A DNA stretch of 64,000 nucleotides from Streptomyces sp. RerS4 (lineage in GTDB: Bacteria; Actinomycetota; Actinomycetes; Streptomycetales; Streptomycetaceae): positions 3,371,501-3,435,500 of the forward strand of contig NZ_CP097322.1 in NCBI RefSeq assembly GCF_023515955.1, given 5' to 3'. A program made the position numbers and the translations under genes. Positions 1-7,573 of the stretch are shown here, piece by piece; within the stretch, counting starts at the first letter, position 1; every line of letters starts with the position of its first letter. The notes under the pieces were generated by a model, which had not been told where the DNA came from, ran no database searches, and was given only the letters and a program-made list of their open reading frames with translations.

Positions 1-477
1 GGCGAGGTGCTCGGCGAGGCCAAACTGGACCTGCCGCCGCGCACCCTGCGCACCCGGGCCGTGTGGTGGACGGTCACCGAGGACCAGCTCGACGAGGCCC
101 GGATCAACCCGGAGATCCTCGGCGGCGCCCTGCACGCCGCCGAGCACGCCTCCATCGGCCTGCTCCCGCTGTTCGCCACCTGCGACCGCTGGGACATCGG
201 CGGGGTCTCCGTCCCGCTGCATCCGGACACCCTGCTGCCCACGGTGTTCGTCTACGACGGCCACCCGGGCGGCGCCGGCTTCGCCGAGCGGGCCTTCCAC
301 ACGGCGCGGGCGTGGCTGACCGCGACCCGGGACGCCATCGCCGCCTGCGAGTGCGAGGCCGGCTGCCCGTCCTGCATCCAGTCCCCCAAGTGCGGCAACG
401 GCAACGACCCCCTCCACAAACGCGGCGCCATCCGCCTGCTCACCCGCCTCCTGACCACCCCCACCCCCGAGCCCTGA
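1..477 (+). CDS. C-terminal part of DEAD/DEAH-box helicase with DUF1998 Zn-binding domain (5'-truncated)
   Basis: Frame 1 is open from the first base, so the gene begins before the window; only about 158 residues are visible. The end carries a four-cysteine cluster (CECEAGCPSCIQSPKCGNGN) typical of the DUF1998 (MrfA/YprA-type) module at the C terminus of large superfamily 2 helicases. Known for the family: an ATP-driven 3'-5' helicase linked to DNA repair, with the Cys cluster binding metal. It converges on the leftward tad locus, and in actinobacteria this helicase commonly lies next to tad/TadE-like genes, which supports the call. The helicase core is not visible, so function rests on the tail and context. 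Confidence 0.8.
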   Translation, partial: GEVLGEAKLDLPPRTLRTRAVWWTVTEDQLDEARINPEILGGALHAAEHASIGLLPLFATCDRWDIGGVSVPLHPDTLLPTVFVYDGHPGGAGFAERAFHTARAWLTATRDAIAACECEAGCPSCIQSPKCGNGNDPLHKRGAIRLLTRLLTTPTPEP

Positions 478-506
478 CGCACCCACCCGAAACATCCCTG
501 GACCAC

Positions 507-1042
507 TCACCCCGACCGAGCCGGCGACCCTCCGAGCGAGCCCGCCCCGTACGAGGCCGTAAGCCCGGATCCGGCCCGCGCCGGCGCGGCCGAAACCACC
601 GCCGCCGGTGGCGGCCCGGCCGAGGGCGGCTCGGTCGAGGGCGGCCCGGTCAAGGGCGGCCCGGTCAAGGGCGGCTCGGTCAAGGCGGCTCGGTCGAGGC
701 CGTCAGGGGAGGGCCGGCGCGGGCCCGGACGGTCGGGGTGAAGGGGCCCGCCCGGACCCGGGCCGAGACCTGGACCACCTCGCCCCCGACCCGGCACTCG
801 GCCACCACCACCCCTGCGCCCCGGCGACCCGCCCGGCCGCGGCGCAGGCCGCCTCGGGGCCCCGGGCCCAGGTCAGCGCCGCCGCGAGGGCCGCCAGGTC
901 GGCCGCGGCCCCGCCCGGTGCCGCGCGACCACCGCCTGCCCCAGCAGCAGCACGCCCCGAACACCGCCCCGAGCACGGTGACCATCACCGTGGCCCACAC
1001 CGTCGCCGAGCCCCGGTCCCGGCTCAGGCGGTCCCGGCTCAC
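507..1042 (-). pseudogene. TadE-like 'helicase/secretion neighbourhood' protein (Rv3654c type), broken by about four 1-base losses
   Basis: GTG at 1042 overlaps the TGA of the upstream tadE (GTGA). The N terminus RDRGSATVWATVMVTVLGAVFG is a TadE-type pilin-like helix. The frame then breaks three times, at runs of four C on the plus strand near 955-958, 909-912 and 811-814. Adding one base at each restores a continuous protein (VLLLGQAVVARHRAG, then ADLAALAAALTWARG, then VVVAECRVGGEVVQVSARVR). A fourth loss, in the repeat at 683/684, creates the stop at 680; restoring it lets a Pro/Thr-rich tail (LTEPPLTGPPLTGPP) run to a stop at 507. I infer a secreted or membrane minor pilin-like protein. 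The breaks may be sequence errors rather than true inactivation. Confidence 0.6.
610..698. repeat. Six tandem 15-bp repeats (one unit is 14 bp)
   Basis: Units follow the pattern GGCGGCYCGGTCRAG at 610, 625, 640, 655, 670 and 684. The fifth unit is one G short (670-683). On the minus strand each unit encodes a Pro-Pro-(Leu/Ser)-Thr-(Glu/Gly) pentapeptide, forming the C-terminal tail of the TadE-like protein. The missing base destroys the reading frame exactly there. Confidence 0.85.
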
Positions 1043-1415
1043 GGCGGCGCTCCCACGCTGTCCTCCGCCAGGGCCGCCGCCCGCGCCCCGAGCCGGACCG
1101 GCAGCCCGCGCGGCCCCGGCGCCGGCGCGGACACCCGCACGACCCACAGGTCCCCGTCCGCTCCACCTCCACCTCCGCCCCCGGCGGGGCGGCCGACCCG
1201 GCGACCCGCGCCGCCGCCTCCACCGGTTCCGACCGGGCCACGGCCCGCGCTCCGGCCCGCGCCGCGTCCACGCACCGGATCTGCGCGGCGGCGGCCATCA
1301 ACCCCCACACCAGCAGCGCCGCGAAAAGCACCAGTGCCGGAATGACCACAGCCGCCTCAGCCGTCACATATCCGCGGTCCCCCGCTCCCGGCGGCTTTCG
1401 CTCAGAAGGGCACAT
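1039..1415 (-). pseudogene. TadE family pilus-assembly protein, one frameshift
   Basis: ATG at 1415 lies 14 bases inside the end of the flp pilin gene. The product has the TadE signature RGYVTAEAAVVIPALVLFAA, a single N-terminal transmembrane or pilin-like helix, then VDAARAGARAVAR. After EVEVER the frame is lost; one base added at the CC near 1158 continues as DGDLWVVRVSAPAPGPRGLP to the stop at 1039. Family role: minor pilin-like component of Flp/Tad pili, membrane-anchored. It sits in the tad operon between the Flp pilin and a second TadE-like gene. A sequencing error is as likely as a true mutation. Confidence 0.65.
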
Positions 1416-1599
1416 CGAGCGCCTTCCCGATGGTCGACTGAAGTGCCGTCGAGACCACGTCACTCGTCACCACCTTGTACAGAACGGCGGCGAATGCACA
1501 CGCGGCGATCGTGCCCATGGCGTATTCCGAAGTCGACATTCCCGCGTCCGCCGACCGACCGCCCAGCCGCGTCCGCACGCGAAACCAGATGATCCTCAT
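1402..1599 (-). CDS. Flp-type pilin (DUF4244 family)
   Basis: A 65-residue protein starting at the ATG at 1599 behind a strong AGGAGGT ribosome site. A basic N terminus (MRIIWFRVRTRLG) precedes GMSTSEYAMGTIAACAFAA, a G/A-x4-E-Y type prepilin cleavage and assembly motif followed by a hydrophobic helix. This is the expected structure of an actinobacterial Flp pilin: the prepilin peptidase cuts before the hydrophobic segment and the Glu supports assembly. It follows tadC after about 170 non-coding bases, so it may have its own promoter and be expressed more strongly than the assembly genes. Confidence 0.8.
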   Translation of the reverse strand: MRIIWFRVRTRLGGRSADAGMSTSEYAMGTIAACAFAAVLYKVVTSDVVSTALQSTIGKALDVPF

Positions 1600-1725
1600 G
1601 ACAACCTCCTGTGGGATTACGTTCTTGATGTGATGTCGGTTTGTGGTCCTGCCGGATCTTCCGGCAAGTCTCAGTGGATCTTCGTCAGCCTTTTCGTGCC
1701 CCCTCCGACCCCCTTCCGGCCCTTT

Positions 1726-1751
1726 GCACCCCCTTACCGCACCCCCTTACC
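1726..1751. repeat. Two tandem 13-bp copies between tadC and flp
   Basis: GCACCCCCTTACC occurs twice head to tail (1726-1738 and 1739-1751) in the 170-base gap upstream of the flp pilin. It could be a binding site or a slippage duplication; nothing else indicates function. Confidence 0.6.
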
Positions 1752-1769
1752 GCGCTTTTTCACGGCCCG

Positions 1770-2546
1770 TCAGTTGCCCGCCAACAGGCCGGAGGCCATT
1801 CCGATCACCACCGGAGCCACTCCCACCGCGAGGAACGCGGGGAGGAAGCAGAGCCCGACCGGGGCGGTCACGAGGACCGCCGCCCGCTGCGCCCGCACCG
1901 CCGCCTGGCGGGAGCGGTCCGCCCGGAGGGCCGCCGCCAGGCGGGAGACCGGCTCCGCGGCCGGGGCCCCGCTCCGCGCGGCCCGCTCCAGGCACTCCGC
2001 CAGCGCCCGAGCGCCCGGTATCTCCGCCAACCTCCCCCACGCGACCCCCGGTTCGCTCCCGAGCCGCAGCTCGGCGCCGGCCAGCGCGAGCCGTTCCCCC
2101 ACCGGGCCGCCCAGGGACTCCCCCACCACCTCGGCCGCCTCCACCGGCCCCGCCCCGGCCGCCAGGCAGGCGGCGAGCAGGTCGACGGCGAAGGGCAACT
2201 GCCGCTCGGCGCGGCGGACATCGACCCCGCCGGCCGGCCGCGCACGGGCGACGAGGCGTCGTACCGCGTACGCCACGCCGCACCCGGTCAGGAACCCGGA
2301 CACCCCGCCGATCAGCGCCCAGGCCGCCACCAGCGCCCCCACGGGCGCCGCCCACACCCGGAGCACCGCCCGCCGCCGCAGCCCCACGGCGGTCCGCTTC
2401 GGGGCCGGCTCCGCCCGGAACAGGCCCAGGAGCCTGCGCCGCACCGCCCGCCGCCCCAGCCACGCCACCACCACCGACCCCAGGGCCCAGGCCGCCACCG
2501 CGAGGCACAGCGCCGTCCCCAGCCTGTGGATCGCCGCCGCGCCCAT
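1770..2546 (-). CDS. tadC: TadC-like inner-membrane platform protein (type II/IV secretion F domain)
   Basis: ATG at 2546 overlaps the stop of tadB (TGATG), giving 258 residues. A first hydrophobic segment spans about residues 8-30 and two more lie about 65-95. A soluble T2SSF-type region contains VDVRRAERQLPFAVDLLAACLAAG, close to the family's P-x-a-l-d-l-l-a motif. The last hydrophobic segment is near residues 225-258. Family role: polytopic membrane platform of the Tad pilus, partnered with TadB and driven by TadA. The frame is intact, unlike its neighbours. Confidence 0.8.
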   Translation of the reverse strand: MGAAAIHRLGTALCLAVAAWALGSVVVAWLGRRAVRRRLLGLFRAEPAPKRTAVGLRRRAVLRVWAAPVGALVAAWALIGGVSGFLTGCGVAYAVRRLVARARPAGGVDVRRAERQLPFAVDLLAACLAAGAGPVEAAEVVGESLGGPVGERLALAGAELRLGSEPGVAWGRLAEIPGARALAECLERAARSGAPAAEPVSRLAAALRADRSRQAAVRAQRAAVLVTAPVGLCFLPAFLAVGVAPVVIGMASGLLAGN

Positions 2547-3426
2547 CACCGCTCCCCCGTCCGGACGATCCGCCGGCACCACAGCAGCCCGAGCGCCTCC
2601 AGTACCGCGCCCGCCAGCAGGCAGCCCCACCCCACCGGCGTGTGCAGCAGCACGCGCAGGGGGTCGGCCCCGAGTCCGGTACCGATCAGCAGCCCCACCA
2701 GCGGCAGCAAGGCGAGGACCAGCGTCGTGGAGCGGGCTCCCGCCAGCTGGGCCCGTAGCGACTCCTGCTGGTCGCGCTCGGCCCGCAACGCTGCTTCCAG
2801 CCGGTCCAGTCCGGCGGCCAGCCCCGCGCCCCCGTCCACCGAGACCCGCCAGCAGGCGGCCATCGCGGCCAGTCCTTCCGCCCCGGGTTCCCGGGCCGCC
2901 TGCCGCAGCGCCTCGGCCACCTCCCCGCCGAAGGCCGCGGCGGCCAGAACTCCCGCCTCCGCGGGCCCCAACCCCTCGGACCCGGTGGCCGTACGGCGCA
3001 CCGCCACCGTCAGGGCCCGGCCGGGCTGCGCCCCTGCCCGCAGCTCGCCCACCACGGCCCCGCACAGCGCCACCACCGCGGCGGCCCGACCGGCGCGCTC
3101 CGCTCGCGCTGCCGGGCCGCAGCCAACCGCGCACCAGCGGTACCGCCCCGGCTCCCAGGAGGAGCGGGATCACGGAGCCGCCGGCCACGGCGACCACGAG
3201 CCCGGCGGCGAGCGGCCCACTCCGGCCACCGCGCGACCCCGACCCGCAGCCACGCCACGAGCCGCCGCCCGCGCGCCGGCCCGGCCGTCACCAGGGGCCC
3301 CGCTCCCGCGAGGACCAGCCGGACCCGGCGCGAGGAGCCCTCCGGCCCGGCCAGCACCCAGGCGGCCGCCCCGGCGCACAGCACCCCGGCGAACACCGGC
3401 ACCGATCCGAGCGGCCCGGCGCTCAC
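2546..3426 (-). pseudogene. tadB: TadB-like inner-membrane platform protein spread over several frames
   Basis: GTG at 3426 overlaps the tadA stop (GTGA). Frame one encodes SAGPLGSVPVFAGVLCAGAA and continues to VGVARWPEW. After plus-strand 3216-3218 the protein continues in another frame (GLVVAVAGGSVIPLLLGAGA, a clear membrane segment). After about 3100-3120 it resumes in a third (VALCGAVVGELRAGAQPGRA) and runs to the stop at 2546. Restoring two bases near 3217 and one each near 3117 and 3100 gives a continuous TadB (WLRARQRERERAGRAAAVVA across the junction). All segments are well conserved with G/C third positions, so this reads as one gene damaged by small deletions or base-calling errors. 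Confidence 0.65.
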
Positions 3427-4571
3427 CGCGCACCTCCCAGCAGCGGTCCGAGCCGGGCCCAGCCCTGCTCGCGTACGAAGCCCCGCGCTCCCCAGCGCAG
3501 CGCGGGCACGGTCACCACCAGCCCGGCCGGATCCCGCTCCAGTACGTGCACCTCGGCCACCCGGCGCCGCCCGGTACGGTCCCGGACCAGGTGCACCACC
3601 AGGCTCAGCGCGGCCGCCAACTGGCTGTGCAGGGCCGCCCGATCGAGTCCGGCGGTGGTCCCGAGCGCCTCCAGTCGAGCGGGTACGTGCGCGGCGGCAT
3701 TGGCGTGAACGGTGCCGCAGCCCCCTTCGTGGCCGGTGTTCAACGCCGCGAGCAGGTCGGCGACTTCCGGACCGCGCACCTCGCCGACCACCAGTCGGTC
3801 CGGGCGCATCCGCAGGGCCTGTCGCACCAGGTCCGCCAGGGTCACGAGGCCGGCGCCCTCCTGGTTCGCGGGGCGGGTTTCCAACCGCACCACGTGTGGA
3901 TGGTCGGGGCGCAGCTCCGCCGAGTCCTCGGCCAGCACGATGCGTTCGCGGGGTCCGACCAGCCCCAACAGCGCGCTGAGGAGGGTGGTCTTGCCCGTCC
4001 CCGTGCCCCCCGAGACGAGGAAGGAGAGTCGGGCCTCGACCAGCGCCCGCAGCAGCCGTTGCCCGCCGGGTGGCAGGGTGCCGGCGGCGACCAGCTCGTC
4101 CAGGGTGAAGGCCTTGGGCCGCACCACCCGCAGCGACAGGCATGCCGATCCGACGGCGACGGGTGGCAGCACCGCGTGCAACCGCGTGCCGTCGGGCATG
4201 CGGGCGTCCACCCAGGGCCGGGCGTCGTCCAGGCGGCGCCCGGCGACGGCGGCCAGCCGCTGGGCCAGCCTGCGCACGGCCTCGGCGTCGGCGAAGGTCA
4301 CCGTGGTCGGCTCCAGTCCGCCGCCCCGGTCCACCCACACCCGGTCGGGGGCGGCCACGAGGACGTCGGTGACCTCGGGGTCGGCGAGCAGTGGCTCCAG
4401 CGGGCCCGCGCCGACCAGTTCGGACCGCAGTTGGGCGGCCACTCCGAGGACTTCCGCGTCACCGAGGAGTCGGCCCTGTGCCCGCAGGGCGGCGGCGACC
4501 CGGGCCGGCGTCGGTTCCGCTCCGCTTTCGGCGAGGCGCTGGCGTACCGCGTCCAGCAGCACCGTGCTCAT
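3423..4571 (-). CDS. tadA: TadA/CpaF secretion ATPase of the Flp pilus
   Basis: 382 residues; ATG at 4571 overlaps the stop of ssd (ATGA). An N-terminal domain (about 1-150) contains GPLEPLLADPEVTDVLV. It is followed by Walker A SGGTGTGKTTLL (about 188-198), the Asp-box region VLAEDSAELRPDHPH, Walker B RLVVGEVRG and the His box NTGHEGGCGTVHAN. All motifs of a type II/IV secretion ATPase are present. It powers pilus assembly from the cytoplasmic face with TadB and TadC. The gene is intact while tadB is not, which argues against a long-dead locus. Confidence 0.92.
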   Translation of the reverse strand: MSTVLLDAVRQRLAESGAEPTPARVAAALRAQGRLLGDAEVLGVAAQLRSELVGAGPLEPLLADPEVTDVLVAAPDRVWVDRGGGLEPTTVTFADAEAVRRLAQRLAAVAGRRLDDARPWVDARMPDGTRLHAVLPPVAVGSACLSLRVVRPKAFTLDELVAAGTLPPGGQRLLRALVEARLSFLVSGGTGTGKTTLLSALLGLVGPRERIVLAEDSAELRPDHPHVVRLETRPANQEGAGLVTLADLVRQALRMRPDRLVVGEVRGPEVADLLAALNTGHEGGCGTVHANAAAHVPARLEALGTTAGLDRAALHSQLAAALSLVVHLVRDRTGRRRVAEVHVLERDPAGLVVTVPALRWGARGFVREQGWARLGPLLGGAR

Positions 4572-5857
4572 GCCGGCACCCCCTGGGCGGGCCCGAGGGC
4601 CCGCCGCCAGAAGCCGTCGCAGAAGCGGGCCAGCGTGCCCCGCGCACCCGGTGGTTCCCCCTCGGCCACCCGCCCCGGGAGCCCCACCTCCATCGGGAGT
4701 TCCCCGGCCAGCGGAGCCCCGAGCAGCCGCGCCACCGCCTCCGCGTCGAGCCCGTCGCGGCAGCGGCCCCGTACGACGACACGGACATCGCGGGCCACCA
4801 TCCGCACCCCGGCGGCGACCCGGCCGGCGGCGGCCACCGACCTCAGCTCGCCCGGCACCACCATCAGGACGAGGTCCAGCTGGGCCAACACCTCCGCGAC
4901 GGCCTCGTCGACCCGGCGGGGCAGGTCGACCACCACCACTCCGCCCCGCCTGCGGGCGGCGGCCACGACCGACCGCATCGCGGCGGGCGGCACCACCACC
5001 CGGTCCCCCCGGTCCCAACTCAGGACGCGCAGCGCGTGCAGCTCGGGCAGCGACTCCTCCAGCGCCCCGGCTCCGACCCGACCGCGCGAGGCGGCGAAGT
5101 CGGGCCAGCGCAGCCCCTCGGCGCTCTCACCGCCGAGCAGTACGTCCATCCCGCCGCCCAGGGGGTCGCCGTCGATGAGGATCGTGCGCTGTCCGGCGCG
5201 GGCGGCGCGCAGGGCGAGGGCACAGGCGAGGGTGGAGGCCCCGGAGCCGCCGCTGCCGCCGATCACGCCGACCGACAGGGCGGGGCGTCCGGCACCCTCC
5301 ACCACGTCGGCGATGCGGTCGACGAGCCGGCCTTCGGCGTCGGGCAGGCGCAGCACCTCCTCGGCACCGATTTCCACGGCCCGCTGCCAGACCCCGGGGT
5401 CGTCGAGGTCCCGACCGACGAGGAACACCCCGTCCCGGCGCGGCGCTCCGCTCACCCGACGGGCGGCGTCGTCCCCGACCAGGACGAGTGGGGCGCTCTC
5501 CCAGCCGACGCCGCCGTCCACCACGCCGACCGCCCTGCCGTCCGCCCCGCCGAAACCCGGCGGATCCCCGCCGGCGCCGACTCCCGCCCCGACTCCCGCC
5601 CCCACTCCGGCGCCACCTCCGTAGCCTCCGCCACCACGCTCACCACCGGCTCCGCTTTGCTCGGGCACCGCGTGGTGCACATGCGGCTCGGCGCCCGCGG
5701 CGGCGCACAGCCGCAGCAGATCGTCGAGCAGCACCGGGTCCTCGGTGATGATCAACGGCCGTCCGCCGGCGGCAACCGCCCCGCCCGCACGGCCCGCCAC
5801 CCCGCCGGCACCCTCCACCACGAGCCCCGACGCTTCACACGACTTCGATCCAGCCAC
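4568..5857 (-). CDS. ssd: Septum-site-determining / TadZ-like (CpaE) MinD-family protein
   Basis: Start set at GTG 5857 behind GGGGGCGGAG; an upstream TTG at 5890 is the alternative. About 429 residues: a receiver-like N-terminal region (RPLIITEDPVLLDDLLRLCA), a Gly/Ala/Val-rich hinge with GAGVGAG repeats, then a MinD/ParA domain with a deviant P-loop IGGSGGSGASTLACALALR and LIDGDPLGGG. The P-loop has Ala-Ser where the usual signature Lys sits, as in the actinobacterial Ssd branch. Family role: positions the pilus machinery (TadZ) and, in mycobacteria, affects septum placement. It is the first gene of the tad operon and is divergent from the HAD gene. Confidence 0.8.
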   Translation of the reverse strand: MAGSKSCEASGLVVEGAGGVAGRAGGAVAAGGRPLIITEDPVLLDDLLRLCAAAGAEPHVHHAVPEQSGAGGERGGGGYGGGAGVGAGVGAGVGAGGDPPGFGGADGRAVGVVDGGVGWESAPLVLVGDDAARRVSGAPRRDGVFLVGRDLDDPGVWQRAVEIGAEEVLRLPDAEGRLVDRIADVVEGAGRPALSVGVIGGSGGSGASTLACALALRAARAGQRTILIDGDPLGGGMDVLLGGESAEGLRWPDFAASRGRVGAGALEESLPELHALRVLSWDRGDRVVVPPAAMRSVVAAARRRGGVVVVDLPRRVDEAVAEVLAQLDLVLMVVPGELRSVAAAGRVAAGVRMVARDVRVVVRGRCRDGLDAEAVARLLGAPLAGELPMEVGLPGRVAEGEPPGARGTLARFCDGFWRRALGPAQGVPA

Positions 5858-6151
5858 GATCTCCGCCCCCTTCTCACAGCAAATCCACAAGCCACGGACT
5901 TCGCGGCTGGAATCACCGTGGACCAGTGCGGAAAAAGAAGTGGATCTTGCTCGAAATCTGTGGACAAGAAGGCGGTTGTGAATAACTTCGCCACCCCATC
6001 AGGTGAGTTCCGGAGCGCGCCGGAACCACTACTCAGCGTCACGAGTTGGAGGGGGTGAGGGCCAACGCACGGAGGCCGAAAGCGAGAGGAGGGCCGCAGG
6101 GATGGTCACTGAAGGCCGGCAGCAAGGGAGGCGAACCGCGTCCGGACATGC

Positions 6152-6186
6152 GACGACCCCCGCCGGGGGGGAGAGCGGGGGTCGTC
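6152..6186 (+). terminator. Stem-loop (12-bp stem) inside a divergent promoter region
   Basis: GACGACCCCCGC (6152-6163) pairs perfectly with GCGGGGGTCGTC (6175-6186) across an 11-base loop. No U tract follows on either strand. Both flanking genes point away, so it is an attenuator in a long HAD leader or the terminator of an unseen small transcript rather than an ordinary gene-end terminator. Strand is a guess. Confidence 0.4.
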
Positions 6187-6321
6187 CCCACGGTCCGACT
6201 CGGGGGGGGAGGAGCCAGACCGGGTTAGCACGGTCGCGAACGATCCGTGACTTCCATGGTGTACCCGAGAGGCTTCTCAGGCAAACCCACGCGCCACACC
6301 TTACGCCGAATGGTGGGCGCA

Positions 6322-6327
6322 TATGCT
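6322..6327 (+). promoter_or_regulatory. Putative -10 box for leaderless HAD mRNA
   Basis: TATGCT fits the TANNNT -10 consensus of HrdB promoters and ends 6 bases before GTG 6334, placing transcription start at about the start codon. No clear -35 box. Confidence 0.35.
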
Positions 6328-6333
6328 CGGGTC

Positions 6334-7179
6334 GTGGAAAATCAGCCCTTGCCGCACTCCTTGCCTCGGACCGCCGCCTTCTTCGACCTGGACAAGACGG
6401 TCATTGCGAAGTCCAGCACTCTGACGTTCAGCAAGTCCTTCTACCAGGGGGGGCTGATCAACCGGCGGGCCGTGCTGCGCACCGCGTACACGCAGTTCAT
6501 CTTCCTGGCCGGCGGCGCCGACCACGACCAGATGGAGCGGATGCGCGAATACCTGTCCGCCCTCTGCAAGGGGTGGAACGTGCAACAGGTCCGGGAGATC
6601 GTGGCCGAGGCCCTGCACGACCTGATCGACCCGATCATCTACGACGAGGCCGCGTCCCTCATCGAGGCCCACCACACCGCCGGGCGTGACGTGGTCATCG
6701 TGTCGACCTCCGGCGCCGAAGTGGTCGAGCCCATCGGCGAGATGCTCGGCGCGGACCGGGTCGTCGCCACGCGCATGGTGGTCGGCGAGGACGGCTGCTT
6801 CACCGGCGAGATCGAGTACTACGCCTACGGGCCCACGAAGGCGGAAGCCGTACGGGAGCTCGCGGAGTCCGAGGGGTACGACCTCGCGCGGTGCTACGCG
6901 TACAGCGACTCGATCACCGACGTGCCGATGCTGGAAGCGGTCGGGCACCCGCACGCGGTCAACCCCGACCGGGCACTGCGGCGGGAGGCGGTCGCCCGGG
7001 AGTGGCCGGTGCTGGTGTTCGACAAGCCGGTGCGCCTGAAGCAGCGCCTGCCCGGGTTGTCCATGCCCGCGCGCCCGGCGCTGGTCGCCGCGGTGGCGGT
7101 CGGCGCGGCCGCGGCCACCGCGGGGTTGGTCTGGTACGCGAGCCGCCGTCGGGGCGGCGTCACCGTCGCCTCGACCTGA
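6334..7179 (+). CDS. HAD-IB family phosphatase with C-terminal membrane anchor
   Basis: About 281 residues from GTG 6334; ATG 6310 and ATG 6247 are in-frame alternatives, but 6334 suits the -10 box and the protein's first conserved residues. HAD motifs: FFDLDKTV (nucleophile D18, acid/base D20), STSGAEV (motif II), Lys in GPTKAEAV, and YSDSITDVPML (motif IV). The cap between motifs I and II resembles SerB/CicA-type HAD-IB enzymes. A hydrophobic segment near the end (VAAVAVGAAAATAGLVWYA) followed by basic residues suggests a C-tail anchor. It probably hydrolyses a phosphate monoester at the inner membrane face; substrate unknown. Confidence 0.8.
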   Translation: MENQPLPHSLPRTAAFFDLDKTVIAKSSTLTFSKSFYQGGLINRRAVLRTAYTQFIFLAGGADHDQMERMREYLSALCKGWNVQQVREIVAEALHDLIDPIIYDEAASLIEAHHTAGRDVVIVSTSGAEVVEPIGEMLGADRVVATRMVVGEDGCFTGEIEYYAYGPTKAEAVRELAESEGYDLARCYAYSDSITDVPMLEAVGHPHAVNPDRALRREAVAREWPVLVFDKPVRLKQRLPGLSMPARPALVAAVAVGAAAATAGLVWYASRRRGGVTVAST

Positions 7180-7244
7180 CCGCCGAGCGCCCGAATGGCT
7201 GCCCCGACGTGGGCCGATACGGGTGCCTGGATCGCCCCGATTCC

Positions 7245-7475
7245 TCCCGGAAAGTAAAGAACTTCGGCCAGGGGTTTCGCTCCACCGCGAACCGGAGTAC
7301 AAAGGAGTCAACGGCCCGCGAGACCAAAGAACATCCGAGAGGATCATCTTTAAAACGCAGTAAGGCCCACGGACCGAAGCAGGAACGCCGAGCACCCACG
7401 CGACGTCGACCCGTCGATTACGGGCCAGCCGCACCAGGTAACCGGGCAAAGCTCCCGACCTGATGGGCAACTATC
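7245..7475. ncRNA. Possible structured small RNA between the HAD and Fic-like genes
   Basis: This part of the 394-base gap between convergent genes has no credible ORF but many short inverted repeats: GTTTCGC/GCGAAC (7274-7292), ATCC/GGAT (7333-7344), CTTCGG with CCGAAG about 110 bases apart, and CAGGT...ACCTG enclosing CGGG...CCCG (7435-7462). By position it corresponds to the locus where a 6S-like RNA has been described in S. coelicolor (next to SCO3558/SCO3559); that is from memory and unverified. Strand and ends cannot be fixed from sequence. Confidence 0.35.
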
Positions 7476-7506
7476 GAGGACGCTTGGTAACTGGGCGTGA
7501 ATGCCA

Positions 7507-7538
7507 GCGGCGACACCACAGCAGTACGGTGTCGCCGC
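7507..7538. terminator. 11-bp perfect hairpin downstream of the Fic-like gene
   Basis: GCGGCGACACC (7507-7517) pairs with GGTGTCGCCGC (7528-7538), loop of 10. Could end the leftward Fic-like transcript or a rightward small RNA from the gap. Confidence 0.6.
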
Positions 7539-7549
7539 AACCCGTGTCC

Positions 7550-7564
7550 GGGCCCTTCGGGCCC
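7550..7564. terminator. Short GC hairpin just after the Fic-like stop
   Basis: GGGCCC-TTC-GGGCCC lies 9 bases past the stop of the leftward gene, immediately before the larger hairpin at 7507-7538. Confidence 0.45.
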
Positions 7565-7573
7565 CTACGCCGC

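Larger units (their letters stand above)
5858..6333. other. Divergent intergenic region between ssd and the HAD gene
   Basis: About 476 bases with no ORF whose product looks real. An AT-richer stretch (5930-5990) probably holds the ssd promoter. The right half carries a strong stem-loop (6152-6186) and a -10-like hexamer just before the HAD start. Confidence 0.6.

Noticed and set aside
610..698. CRISPR array
   Set aside because: Units are contiguous 15-mers with no spacers and fit a Pro-rich protein repeat.
1641..5624. Very long plus-strand ORFs (over 1300 codons) across the tad locus
   Set aside because: They are antisense shadows of high-GC genes: Arg/Pro/Ala-rich, no domains, and opposite to genes with clear motifs.
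7420..7480. Riboswitch (GGTAACCGGGC... resembling c-di-AMP type)
   Set aside because: Only a short similarity to one conserved block; no downstream gene in the right orientation and no full consensus.
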